A stretch of DNA of 64,000 bases from Sphingobacterium gobiense (GTDB taxonomy: Bacteria > Bacteroidota > Bacteroidia > Sphingobacteriales > Sphingobacteriaceae), in contig NZ_PVBS01000001.1 in the NCBI RefSeq assembly GCF_002980575.1, forward strand, positions 310,001-374,000, in the 5' to 3' direction. This document shows, piece by piece, positions 17,373-25,791 of this stretch. Made by a program: the position numbers and the translations under genes. A model generated the notes under the pieces. It saw nothing but the letters and a program-made list of their open reading frames with translations, made no database searches and was not told the DNA's origin. How positions within the stretch are numbered: position 1 is the first letter of the stretch; every line of letters starts with the position of its first letter.

Positions 17373-17870
17373 TCAGATGGCGCGAATGGTGTTTTTTAAC
17401 TGATGCAAATGCCGCTGTGTATGGTAGGTGTTGAACCAAGCCCATTCCAATCTAGTAAACGCACCGTATTCCGGGATAACAAAATCGAGACAGGTTTTAG
17501 AAAGGTCCCTTGTATGGATAATTTCTTTAATCTGTGCAATACGATCTCGCAAATTCAATAGTAAAACCGATTTGTCAAGGCGTTGCTCCGATGGTAATAT
17601 CTCGATAGGCGATTCCATCTGTATTGTAAAATCCGTAAAAACATCTTTGATGGATTGTATCTTTTCATCAGGCTCGCGGATAGTTAATTCTGTACGTCCG
17701 ATCATTATTTCTGCAGAGGCATAGGATTTGTGTATATGGTCACCAATCTGCCCAGGAGACCAGTCTTTATTCGTCGGCTTCATATTAATTTCATTTTCGT
17801 CCAAGGTCTCTATTACTGCAATGAATTCGTCGGTTATTTCTTGAAAAACTTCCTTTAGTTCCATATTCAT
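17373..17870 (-). CDS. DinB-family protein
   Basis: 165 residues, four-helix DinB fold. The metal-binding histidine pattern of the family is visible: one in GQIGDHIHKSYASAE and two in NTYHTQRHLHQLKN. DinB-like proteins include thiol-dependent (bacillithiol or mycothiol) transferases; the substrate here is unknown. A single-gene unit. Confidence 0.88.
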   Translation of the reverse strand: MNMELKEVFQEITDEFIAVIETLDENEINMKPTNKDWSPGQIGDHIHKSYASAEIMIGRTELTIREPDEKIQSIKDVFTDFTIQMESPIEILPSEQRLDKSVLLLNLRDRIAQIKEIIHTRDLSKTCLDFVIPEYGAFTRLEWAWFNTYHTQRHLHQLKNTIRAI

Positions 17871-17956
17871 ATATTGTTTAATATATTACAATTTTACGTG
17901 TATTCATTTTTAATCTACTTCGCATAAGACAGGAAATGAAAATGATAACGCAAGGA

Positions 17957-17998
17957 GAGGCTACTCTGGAGAATGGCACCAATACCTATTTGTTCCCT
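17957..17998 (+). pseudogene. short gene fragment shared with 15201-15240
   Basis: Reads GEATLENGTNTYLFP then stop, immediately before a damaged hp1 copy (G). It is paired with the similar fragment at 15.2 kb. Confidence 0.4.
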
Positions 17999-18027
17999 TA
18001 AAAGAGCCGAGCATACGAGATGCCCCC

Positions 18028-18070
18028 AAAAAATAACCTGAAGATGGGAGCCTCAGGATTTTTAACTAAC
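18028..18070 (+). repeat. hp1 repeat, copy G (truncated)
   Basis: A decayed hairpin (CCTGAAGATGGGAGCCTCAGG) and TTTTTAACTAAC, after which the tail is replaced by coding sequence of an outer-membrane protein fragment. Confidence 0.7.
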
Positions 18071-18381
18071 TTCCACGAAAAGGTGGTCATATATGCGGTG
18101 CCAATGTATCTCGGCAGGATTCCAGATTAGATTAGGATGAACAGGTATTAAATTTGCCGGACCTGCTTGGGGATTCATACCGAAATATCCGCCTTTTGGG
18201 TACATAGCATTAAAGGTTCCGAGTTGACCATCATTTGAGCTTTTATTTCCCGAAATATAATCGCTCCTCAGCTTTACCGCTGGCAACCCCGTAGTATGCT
18301 TAAACACATAACCGATTTCGGAAGAAATTGCCAAAGCACTGATATTGTCTGAACCAAACTTCTTATCATCATTTATTTCCT
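18062..18381 (-). pseudogene. alginate-export-type outer membrane protein, internal fragment
   Basis: The frame contains DDKKFGSDNISALAISSEIG, LRSDYISGNKSSNDGQLGTF and NAMYPKGGYFG, a pattern typical of the C-terminal part of alginate export (AlgE-like) barrels in Bacteroidota. Family members are over 350 residues; only about 105 codons survive. The 5' side begins after a stop and the 3' side ends in hp1 copy G, so both ends are lost. Confidence 0.7.
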
Positions 18382-18477
18382 ATCTATGTTTTCTGACCGA
18401 ATAGTTGGACGCTATAGACATACGAAGACGAACAGACCTAATTCACTTCTACTTCATTAACAATAGAAAAACCACCA

Positions 18478-18633
18478 CTAAAAATCCACGTTGTCCGCTT
18501 CCGATCCTCCATCTTGCCAGTCGTTAATTTGAGGTTGACTTGCTGTCGAACCCGCAGCAACACCATTTTCCATTTCGATTTCAACCAACTCAATAGTTGG
18601 TGTTTCGTATTTTATTTTTTTATCTTGTTTCAT
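18478..18633 (-). CDS. 51-residue peptide downstream of fimbrillin-like gene
   Basis: Starts ATG at 18633 and ends TAG at 18478: MKQDKKIKYETPTIELVEIE, a Gly/Ala/Ser patch (NGVAAGSTAS) and an acidic tail ending SEADNVDF. No signal peptide or membrane segment. It lies 26 bp after the fimbrillin-like gene on the same strand. Small proteins with a K-rich start, an ...ELVEIEMENGVAAGS-type centre and an acidic end recur beside fimbrillin-like genes in related bacteria, as far as I remember; the function is unknown. Confidence 0.6.
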   Translation of the reverse strand: MKQDKKIKYETPTIELVEIEMENGVAAGSTASQPQINDWQDGGSEADNVDF

Positions 18634-18659
18634 CGATCAACTTATTTTTTAAGATTTAA

Positions 18660-20309
18660 TTACCTCACGCGAATACACCGTATGTTCTTAAAAGTAGTCT
18701 GCACATATCCAGTTCCTTGATAATCAATCATTTCTTTGTTTATATTATCACCTAGTCCCGAGGCACCATGATAATAGAAAACGCCGAGTCCTCCTAGACC
18801 ATCTGAACTTGTCGACCAGAGGTTCGCTGATCTTCCATACGAGTCGTTCAGATCAATTTCAATTTCGCCATTCATTTCGGTTACTGCCGTGCCATACCCA
18901 TTGAAGTTAATACGTAATTTGTCGCTCGGATACGGTGCACCCGTTCCTTGGGTATCTTCGTACTCAAAATAACCCAGTCCATTTTCAATTTTATAGGTTT
19001 CTATAGGAAATACAGGAACAATCATCATAAAGTTGTTAAATCCCGGTGTTCTCCAGGTACCTTCGGGATATACCAATGCGCAGGGATCCCCGCTGGTTAA
19101 GCTGTTTCCGTATTGACCGGGCAGAACTCCGCGAAACGAAAAATAGGTGTTCCTCGCATCTGTATGTTCATTTGTGGGAAGAAAACGGTAGGGGTTATGT
19201 CCGCCATGATAATATAGATTGGTACGAGCAAATTTGGTCGAATTGACAGTTAAAAACGATTCAATGAAATTCATGGTTGCTGTATAACTTGCGCCTATTT
19301 GAGGTGTAAAGCTGAATTCGAATACAGCGGGATTTTCCGCGAGATTGGAAAATACGCGATTTGTACCGTTACCCAACTGAATATCTAACGCGTTGATATT
19401 TACCTGTAAATCCATTGAACTCTCTACAGCCGTATACACATAGGCTATCTTGCGATCAGTATGAAGGGGGTCGACATCTTCAAAATCGTCAAAGCTTATT
19501 GTGGCGGGGTCAGATGAAATGTTAGATAATGATCCATCTTTTAAATTTATGCTGGCTTTTGTCCCCGCGGCGCCCGATATAGTTAGTCCCACATTGTTCA
19601 TATTTCCAAACATGCCCATGGTGTTTAACTCTAGGGCTATACGGGCATATTTATGTGCAAAAACGATTCCTACAGACAAGTTTTTTCCGGACGTTTGGAC
19701 AGGAGCCTCTATAATACCAGAAGCGTATAATAGGTCTGTGTTTTCCGGAACATCCAATACAGGATTATTGCTATCTACGTCAGGAATAGGGTCGGAGTTG
19801 TGATAAGACACTGCATGCCAACTGTACGTTTCACCACCAGGAAGCGTTATCTCGCTAGGACCGTCAGCAGTCAGTTGAGTCGAACTCACCAAAGCCTCAT
19901 CCTCATCGTAAATCCATAATCGATAAGTAATACCACTCTCCATAGCAGCGGATCGCTTGCCTCCAGTAGCTGCTCTGCCCGATATACGGGATCTCCCTAC
20001 GGAATGCCGATTATCGATATCTGCCTGTCGCAGCGAAAGCTGCGTGTCAAAGGACGGGAATGACACAATTTTCTCCGAAATGAGCTCTGGGTCTTGGGAA
20101 GCACCCAGGCTGCCATTGCTAGCTTTTGATTTGACCGATTGATTGATCTTCATATCGGCAATTCCGAGAACCCGAACGTTTAATTTGATGTTATTATGCG
20201 TTATGGTCTCGGTTTCCGTTGTTTTAGAACAATTTGATAGCGTAAAAAGTGTCAATACGGCCAATATAGTTATTGTTAATTTCAAATTAAGGAAGTTAGT
20301 TAATATCAT
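18660..20309 (-). CDS. fimbrillin-like lipoprotein
   Basis: 549-residue lipoprotein (LTLFTLSNCSKT lipobox). The N-terminal half has fimbrillin-family features: YRLWIYDEDEALVSSTQLTA, LPGGETYSWHAVSYHNSD and a VFAHKYARIALELN strand. The C-terminal half is long, with TGAPYPSDKLRINFNGYGTA, and ends in FKNIRCIRVR. Probably a surface or pilus-associated adhesin of the FimA/Mfa class, or a stand-alone surface lipoprotein. The start used gives MILTNFLNLKLTITILAVLT. A 51-residue gene follows it. Confidence 0.75.
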   Translation of the reverse strand: MILTNFLNLKLTITILAVLTLFTLSNCSKTTETETITHNNIKLNVRVLGIADMKINQSVKSKASNGSLGASQDPELISEKIVSFPSFDTQLSLRQADIDNRHSVGRSRISGRAATGGKRSAAMESGITYRLWIYDEDEALVSSTQLTADGPSEITLPGGETYSWHAVSYHNSDPIPDVDSNNPVLDVPENTDLLYASGIIEAPVQTSGKNLSVGIVFAHKYARIALELNTMGMFGNMNNVGLTISGAAGTKASINLKDGSLSNISSDPATISFDDFEDVDPLHTDRKIAYVYTAVESSMDLQVNINALDIQLGNGTNRVFSNLAENPAVFEFSFTPQIGASYTATMNFIESFLTVNSTKFARTNLYYHGGHNPYRFLPTNEHTDARNTYFSFRGVLPGQYGNSLTSGDPCALVYPEGTWRTPGFNNFMMIVPVFPIETYKIENGLGYFEYEDTQGTGAPYPSDKLRINFNGYGTAVTEMNGEIEIDLNDSYGRSANLWSTSSDGLGGLGVFYYHGASGLGDNINKEMIDYQGTGYVQTTFKNIRCIRVR

Positions 20310-20461
20310 ACGAAGGTATTACAAAATTTCAAGTTGGATTACTCCATTAATATTCATAGCTAAGATAATAATATTCATTATTAATCTAAGACATTCTTCA
20401 AAAAAATCTATTATGGCAAGTTTTAGTATCAGAAAGTGCTCGATTAAAATTTCGTTTTATT

Positions 20462-20630
20462 TCATTCCGGCTGATATAAATCAAATTGATTTCCATATAA
20501 GTCTTCAAAACCAACCCCTTTGCCTCCCGGCACAGTCGCTGGCGTTCCGTGGAATACGACCTTCGATATCGTTAGATTGAAATATGACAAAAATCTGTCC
20601 TCTTGATTGATTACCGACTAGCTTTTACTG
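20462..20630 (-). pseudogene. VOC-family gene, C-terminal remnant
   Basis: The frame ending at 20462 reads ISKVVFHGTPATVPGGKGVG then FEDLYGNQFDLYQPE and stop, the C-terminal half of a glyoxalase/VOC protein. The upstream frame runs back to about 20630 without a start codon. Confidence 0.6.
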
Positions 20631-20839
20631 TTCGGGAGTTTCAGCTTTAACAAGTTCAAAAAGCTCACATTCCAGCAGCAAAACGTCTTCGGAAGGAAAG
20701 TAGGCTACGAAAGAACATTCGCTCAGGTCGACTTCATTCGTGACCGAAGGGCCGTTTCTGAACTTAATGTTTTTTTACGCCCAGATAATTGCCCTGCTCT
20801 TCAAATTCTACGATTCCGGCCAATTTCTCCTGTACGATC

Positions 20840-20952
20840 TTAAGATCGGTTATTTTCTCCATCGGTTTTTCCGGTACGATGTTCTTTGTCGGAATACCAG
20901 GCCACGCTGTCACTGCCATTTCGGTACAGATTTAAGAGGGCCGCATTGACCG
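20840..20952 (-). pseudogene. AlkB-type 2OG-Fe(II) dioxygenase remnant
   Basis: Reads NAALLNLYRNGSDSVAWYSD followed by KE. This is the conserved LNxYxxGxDxxxWHSD segment of AlkB-like DNA-repair dioxygenases with the catalytic His changed to Tyr. A stop follows about 12 codons later, after degenerate sequence. Other coding-like scraps lie between here and 20630 (for example CSFVAYFPSEDVLLLECELF), not identified. Confidence 0.6.
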
Positions 20953-21078
20953 CAACAGCTGTTTCTTCCTCGACTTTTTCGCAAGCTAGTTAATTCTGGC
21001 GTCCAGGAGAGGACATCTTCTCCAGCCAGTTCTTTTTCTCTCCGTGGACACCTTCTTTTTTATGCTATAAATAGTTTT

Positions 21079-22167
21079 TTACAACGTTTTCTCCAAGTGG
21101 CGTATTAATTGTTTTCCGCGTAGACCGACTGCAACAATCTTACCCTCAGGATCGATGAGATAATTCATAGGAATGGATTGTACTTCGTAGCTTTTGGCAG
21201 CGGCATTATCGAATCCTTTTAAATCGGATACGTGAATCCAAGGAAGACCATCTTTTTCGATCGCATCAAGCCATTTTTGTTTACCGTTTTCTTTATCGAG
21301 GGAAACACCCAGTATCGTAAAATTTTTGTCTTTAAACTTTTCATATGCTTCGACCAGATGCGGATTTTCAGCACGACAAGGTACACACCACGAAGCCCAG
21401 AAGTCTAAAAATACATATTGCCCCCGGAAATCAGATAAGCTGATCGGATTGCCCGACACGTCGTTCATCGTAAAATCAATAGCATCCTTTCCTATGCCCA
21501 ATTTTTTAGCGCCAAGTAACAACCTGCCAACCCGCTGTCCATCTTCGGAATCGCGCCATTCCTCGGATAGATTGCTGTATATTTCTGACATCTCATCGTA
21601 TCGTTCCGCCAGGAGATTGGGTCTACCTATTTCTTTCATTAAGTCGAAAGACACTTGAGAAGCAGGGTGGGACTTTAAGAAAGCTAAATGTACACTGTCT
21701 CTTTTTGCGAGGATGAGCGCTTCTTTTTTGCCCATAACCTTCCAGCCGATAGATTTAAGGCTCTGCTGAAGGATAGCGAAATCACGTTGCGCAGGGCTTC
21801 CTGTTATAGTGGCAGTTACTACACGTTCTCCTTTTATATTTGTTATTCCTGAATCCAGATAAAAATGAATGGTTTCGCCTCTTTTCTCTGTTTTTGCCTC
21901 CTCTTCTTTAGAATAACCAACGAAAAGAAGGGCCTTCACAGGTTTTGCGACAGTTCCTTTCAGTTCGAAGTGACCATGACGGATACGTGTCGTATCATTT
22001 TTAAACGATTTTCCGTTATGGTAGGCCAACAAAACTACGCTACCTTCCATCGCAGGACCTGATAAATTTCCTTTGAGCTGGAAAGTTTCTTGTGCAATCC
22101 CTGTATTTAGTACGAATAAGCTTAACCACAGCACCGATAGTGCTTTAAAGTTTTTAAATCTATACAT
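21079..22167 (-). CDS. TlpA-like thioredoxin protein with DUF4369-type N-terminus, locus 2
   Basis: 362 residues with signal peptide (ALSVLWLSLFVLNTGIA, then QE). The N-terminal DUF4369-like beta domain is followed by a thioredoxin-fold domain from about residue 225: DFTMNDVSGNPISLSDFRGQ, active site WASWCVPCRAENPHLVEAYE and YEVQSIPMNYLIDPEGKIVA. Predicted periplasmic thiol-disulfide oxidoreductase. Last gene of the locus 2 operon, 5 bp after the paralog at 22173. Such pairs are common at the end of SusCD operons with PKD-like lipoproteins. Their substrate is unknown. Confidence 0.93.
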   Translation of the reverse strand: MYRFKNFKALSVLWLSLFVLNTGIAQETFQLKGNLSGPAMEGSVVLLAYHNGKSFKNDTTRIRHGHFELKGTVAKPVKALLFVGYSKEEEAKTEKRGETIHFYLDSGITNIKGERVVTATITGSPAQRDFAILQQSLKSIGWKVMGKKEALILAKRDSVHLAFLKSHPASQVSFDLMKEIGRPNLLAERYDEMSEIYSNLSEEWRDSEDGQRVGRLLLGAKKLGIGKDAIDFTMNDVSGNPISLSDFRGQYVFLDFWASWCVPCRAENPHLVEAYEKFKDKNFTILGVSLDKENGKQKWLDAIEKDGLPWIHVSDLKGFDNAAAKSYEVQSIPMNYLIDPEGKIVAVGLRGKQLIRHLEKTL

Positions 22168-22172
22168 GTTAT

Positions 22173-23291
22173 TTATTTTAGCAGTTCCTGAATCTTGTTA
22201 AATAAGGTTTCGCCACGGAGGTTGGTTGCCACAATCTTTCCCTGTCCATCAATCAGTATGTTTTGTGGAATGGCTCGCACACCGTATAGTGCAGCCGCTG
22301 GTTCCTTCCAGCCTTTAAGGCTTGATACGTGATACCAAGGCATCCCATCCTGCTCAATGGCGGCTTTCCACCGACTTTCGTTATCGTCTAACGAAACACT
22401 GAGAACCGTAAATCCCCTGTCTTTAAACGCGTTGTATGCTTCGACTACGTGTGGATTTTCTTTGCGGCAGGGGCCGCACCAGCTGGCCCAGAAATCGACC
22501 AACGTAAATTTATTTTTAGTAATGATTTCCTTCAGACTAAGGGTTTTGCCCTCCGGCGTAGCAGAAGAAAAGTCTTTATAGGTTGTTCCAGTCAATTGAC
22601 CTTTGGCGGCAAGTAAACGTTCTTCTAATTGTTTCCCAAGTGTGGTTTCCTTCAATTCAGCACTCAATTTTTCATAATAAGGGTACGTGGTCTCATAGTT
22701 GGCCAATCTTCCCAGTGCAGTTTTATCGAGATAATAAAGGGAGACGTAAGACGTAGGGTTTTCTAATACAAAGTTATGAACTATTTGCTGCTTAGCGCTG
22801 TGTTGCTTACTGATCTCAGGCATCAACTTCGCGATGTATGCTTTCTTTTTTTCGCCTTCTGGCATCTTTTGAAACCTGTTCAGCCCGTCAAAGAGCTTTG
22901 TTTCTGAGGGTCGTATTTGTCGAGCCAATCGCTCGTGTGCTTCGACCATTTTTGTGCCACTGATAAGGGCATAGCGAATGGAATCTTTTGCGGATACACG
23001 GATGGTTCCTTTTGAAAGAAACAAATCAATGAAATCGACAGTTTCACCCTCTTGAATACCCAGCTTACCTACGGTGGGAGAAAGTACGCGCCCGTGTAAT
23101 TTGAAACGCCCGTTCCTTACCATCACGCTATCTGTGATTTTGGTCGTATCGTTAACGTAGTACAACTTTATAAACTTGTCATTGTGCCGAGGATTTGTTT
23201 TGCCCTTAATAGTAAAATCTCCACTTTGAGAAAAGGATGCTACCGGGCCGCATAAAATTGCGATAAATACCCAAATGTGTGTTAGTTTCAT
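22173..23291 (-). CDS. TlpA-like thioredoxin protein with DUF4369-type N-terminus, locus 2
   Basis: 372 residues. Signal peptide (IWVFIAILCGPVASFS), DUF4369-like domain starting GDFTIKGKTNPRHNDKF, then a TlpA-like domain with VDFWASWCGPCRKENPHVVE (CGPC active site) and YGVRAIPQNILIDGQGKIVA. Paralog of the gene at 21079; the two lie 5 bp apart. Periplasmic thiol redox role inferred from the family. Confidence 0.93.
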   Translation of the reverse strand: MKLTHIWVFIAILCGPVASFSQSGDFTIKGKTNPRHNDKFIKLYYVNDTTKITDSVMVRNGRFKLHGRVLSPTVGKLGIQEGETVDFIDLFLSKGTIRVSAKDSIRYALISGTKMVEAHERLARQIRPSETKLFDGLNRFQKMPEGEKKKAYIAKLMPEISKQHSAKQQIVHNFVLENPTSYVSLYYLDKTALGRLANYETTYPYYEKLSAELKETTLGKQLEERLLAAKGQLTGTTYKDFSSATPEGKTLSLKEIITKNKFTLVDFWASWCGPCRKENPHVVEAYNAFKDRGFTVLSVSLDDNESRWKAAIEQDGMPWYHVSSLKGWKEPAAALYGVRAIPQNILIDGQGKIVATNLRGETLFNKIQELLK

Positions 23292-23315
23292 GTTTGTTTT
23301 TTTTTAATTTTTTAA

Positions 23316-24860
23316 TTAATTTACTGCTCGCCAATTGATGTCTTTTACCTTAATCATATCCGTCCATGTACTGTTTTCTTGTCGTAATAGCTCCACCACA
23401 TTCGGATTAGTCCCTACAAGGAAGCGACTTAGTGTACCTTTTCTTTCGCTGTTATAGGTAGCGATATACAGGCTATTCAATAAATGGTCAATCTGTGTGT
23501 CGAACTTCAACATGGTGATTTCATCTGTACTAAGTTCAGGATAGCTATAAATTTTTTCGAAACCAGGATTATAGTCATACGCGTATAACTTATTTTTTAC
23601 GGAGTAGAAGATCACACTGCGGTTGGAAGAAAAAGCATAGAAGTCGGCCCGATCAAAATCTGTAGCAATCGGTTTTACCGTATATGCAGCGTGTTTTCTA
23701 GGGTTGGTTCCGTTCGCATAAAACTTATAGACATGATGTGTATTATCAGCATCCTTCATAATCGCGAACGAGTTTCCATTGGTAGATGCGCCGTCGTTAT
23801 TACGAGTATTTTCGGCATACACCAATGTTCGTCCTGCCGGTTGGTTCCAAGGGAAAGGTCCGCCGTCGTCCGGTAAAACCGTTGAAGACGTAGCAATCGC
23901 TATACCGGTGTAATTAAGAAAGCGTTGGTTTTGCATATCGTACCACATTATCGAGTTCATGCTGCCAATAGGGTAGAGTAAATAGGGGGCGGCTGGAATT
24001 CGTACCTGGGGCGCAGACGCCAATCGATTAATCGGATTGTTGAAAAAATCTCCTCCGGATATAATTGGTGCACCAGCAAATACGTCACCTCCTAAGGTAA
24101 CCATTGCCCGATATAAGCTACTGCCAATTGCACCGGCCGCTGAGCGTATTTGAGGTGCTACGACGACGGGATGTAGCGTCTCAGGGTCTATGGTTTCCGA
24201 TATATACAATAGCCGACTGAAATTATTACTCGCTGTAGCGGTCATTGTTGAGCGGTCAAGATAGTAGGATCCGGATTTGGTAAAAGCCCATAGCTTTCTG
24301 AAATTTGCGTCGCCACCGGTGTGTACTAAGCTGATCGGATCTTTCAGGAGAGGAAGCCCGCTTGTTGAAAGAATTCGCTTGATATGAACAGTATCTGTTA
24401 GCATTGCGAGCATTTCGGCCTCAGCAAAGCCTTGTTCATCTTCTCCGATAATGAGTAAACCCTTGGAATAAGCAGTGCTGACGATAAGGCGTATATTCGC
24501 AATCCAGGTGACGCCTGTCTTATTATCAATCACGCGGTAATACAGATCGAATTCACCCGGCTCCAATCGTACGGCATAATCGAGATTACGTTCGCGACCG
24601 ATCGTATCACGAACTGTTCTTCCTTCCCTTTTCAGTATCCACAAATAGCTGTAGTCTCCTGTATCTTCATTATGTTTAGTTGCTTCGATATCGGGCTGAA
24701 TATGTAATGTGTCTATGCCCGTACGTAGTATGTATTCGCTTTCCACATCCAGGATTGTTAACTCATTAATAGCTGAATATTCGTAATTCCCCAAATCTTT
24801 GCTACAAGACGCTATCGCCAGAAAAGACAAAACTGCTATGAAGTAAAAAAGTAATTTCAT
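23316..24860 (-). CDS. PKD-like family lipoprotein, locus 2
   Basis: 514-residue lipoprotein, lipobox AIASCSKDLG. Bacteroidota PKD-like family (SusCD-associated): starts DLGNYEYSAINELTI, with DYSYLWILKREG and YYRVIDNKTGVTWIANIRL as Ig/PKD-like strands, then a propeller-like region with GLLIIGEDEQGFAEAEML. It is thought to sit on the cell surface with SusC/D. Order SusD - DUF4843 - PKD-like - TlpA-like is characteristic. Confidence 0.88.
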   Translation of the reverse strand: MKLLFYFIAVLSFLAIASCSKDLGNYEYSAINELTILDVESEYILRTGIDTLHIQPDIEATKHNEDTGDYSYLWILKREGRTVRDTIGRERNLDYAVRLEPGEFDLYYRVIDNKTGVTWIANIRLIVSTAYSKGLLIIGEDEQGFAEAEMLAMLTDTVHIKRILSTSGLPLLKDPISLVHTGGDANFRKLWAFTKSGSYYLDRSTMTATASNNFSRLLYISETIDPETLHPVVVAPQIRSAAGAIGSSLYRAMVTLGGDVFAGAPIISGGDFFNNPINRLASAPQVRIPAAPYLLYPIGSMNSIMWYDMQNQRFLNYTGIAIATSSTVLPDDGGPFPWNQPAGRTLVYAENTRNNDGASTNGNSFAIMKDADNTHHVYKFYANGTNPRKHAAYTVKPIATDFDRADFYAFSSNRSVIFYSVKNKLYAYDYNPGFEKIYSYPELSTDEITMLKFDTQIDHLLNSLYIATYNSERKGTLSRFLVGTNPNVVELLRQENSTWTDMIKVKDINWRAVN

Positions 24861-24920
24861 TAAATTTCAATTATTGTTCATGTGAAAATGTTATTATACG
24901 TTCGACTCTTATCGTTATGA

Positions 24921-25772
24921 CTATGGGCCAGGAACCCATGGAACGCCGATATAAGAAGTCCAAGGGACACTACCAATAAACATGAGCCGGCCATCATCTT
25001 CTAAGATAGGATTGCCGGCATTGTAGCGTTCGATTAAGATCGTAGAGGCATCGCTCCCAATTAGCAGAGAGCGTGCGAGCGGCATAGTTTCCTCGCTCGC
25101 AAAGTCTTCGTAGGTTAACCCCAGGTTATCAATCAAAAACTCCATTTTTTTCCGAGTGAAGGCACCAAATAACCCGCTTTCACGGTTTCCACTTTGTATC
25201 GAACCTCGCCAGATCTCAGGTTCGACCATAATGTCATTTATCCTCAAAGTATGTAAGCTGGCGTCAAACTCTTCAACAGTAGCACCGCCGTCAAGCGAGG
25301 GGATAGCGTCCCATTCAGGGAAAGACAATGCGAGGTCATCACTGCCAGTTAAACGCAGACCCAACGTTTTTGGCTCATCTTCCAGATCTGCCGCACGCAT
25401 TAAATGCACATTAACTGTAGTGGATATTGCTCCTGCGGGAATAACCCATTCACGTGCAATTGCTTCGTAATGCTGATTCAGGACGACCGTTGTCGAATCG
25501 GGATTTACATCTACATAAAAGACGCGATCATATTCCTTTACAGGTCCTGTAATAGCAATTTTTATTGGAATCTCAACTTCATCCAGCCCAATCCTTACAA
25601 AATCTATGTTGCTGTAAGGTTGATAAGGCCAAGATTCTGGAGACCGATTGCTATCGCCATGTTGCATAGCAAAATAGACGCCTTCACGTCCTTCGTAATC
25701 CATTAATTCTTTTTCGCAGCTCATGAACGCCGCAGCTTGAAAGAGTAGGAGATACATTAATATTCTTTTCAT
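24921..25772 (-). CDS. DUF4843-family lipoprotein, locus 2
   Basis: About 283 residues from the ATG at 25772 (MKRILMYLLLFQAAAFMSCE), preferred over 25787 because it puts the lipobox FMSCEKE at a normal distance. The body shows the DUF4843 features: EGVYFAMQHG near the start, VEIPIKIAITGPVKEYDRVF and WVIPAGAISTTVNVHLMRA. Function unknown; regularly encoded between susD and PKD-like lipoprotein genes. Confidence 0.87.
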   Translation of the reverse strand: MKRILMYLLLFQAAAFMSCEKELMDYEGREGVYFAMQHGDSNRSPESWPYQPYSNIDFVRIGLDEVEIPIKIAITGPVKEYDRVFYVDVNPDSTTVVLNQHYEAIAREWVIPAGAISTTVNVHLMRAADLEDEPKTLGLRLTGSDDLALSFPEWDAIPSLDGGATVEEFDASLHTLRINDIMVEPEIWRGSIQSGNRESGLFGAFTRKKMEFLIDNLGLTYEDFASEETMPLARSLLIGSDASTILIERYNAGNPILEDDGRLMFIGSVPWTSYIGVPWVPGP

Positions 25773-25791
25773 ATCGCAATATTTCATGATA

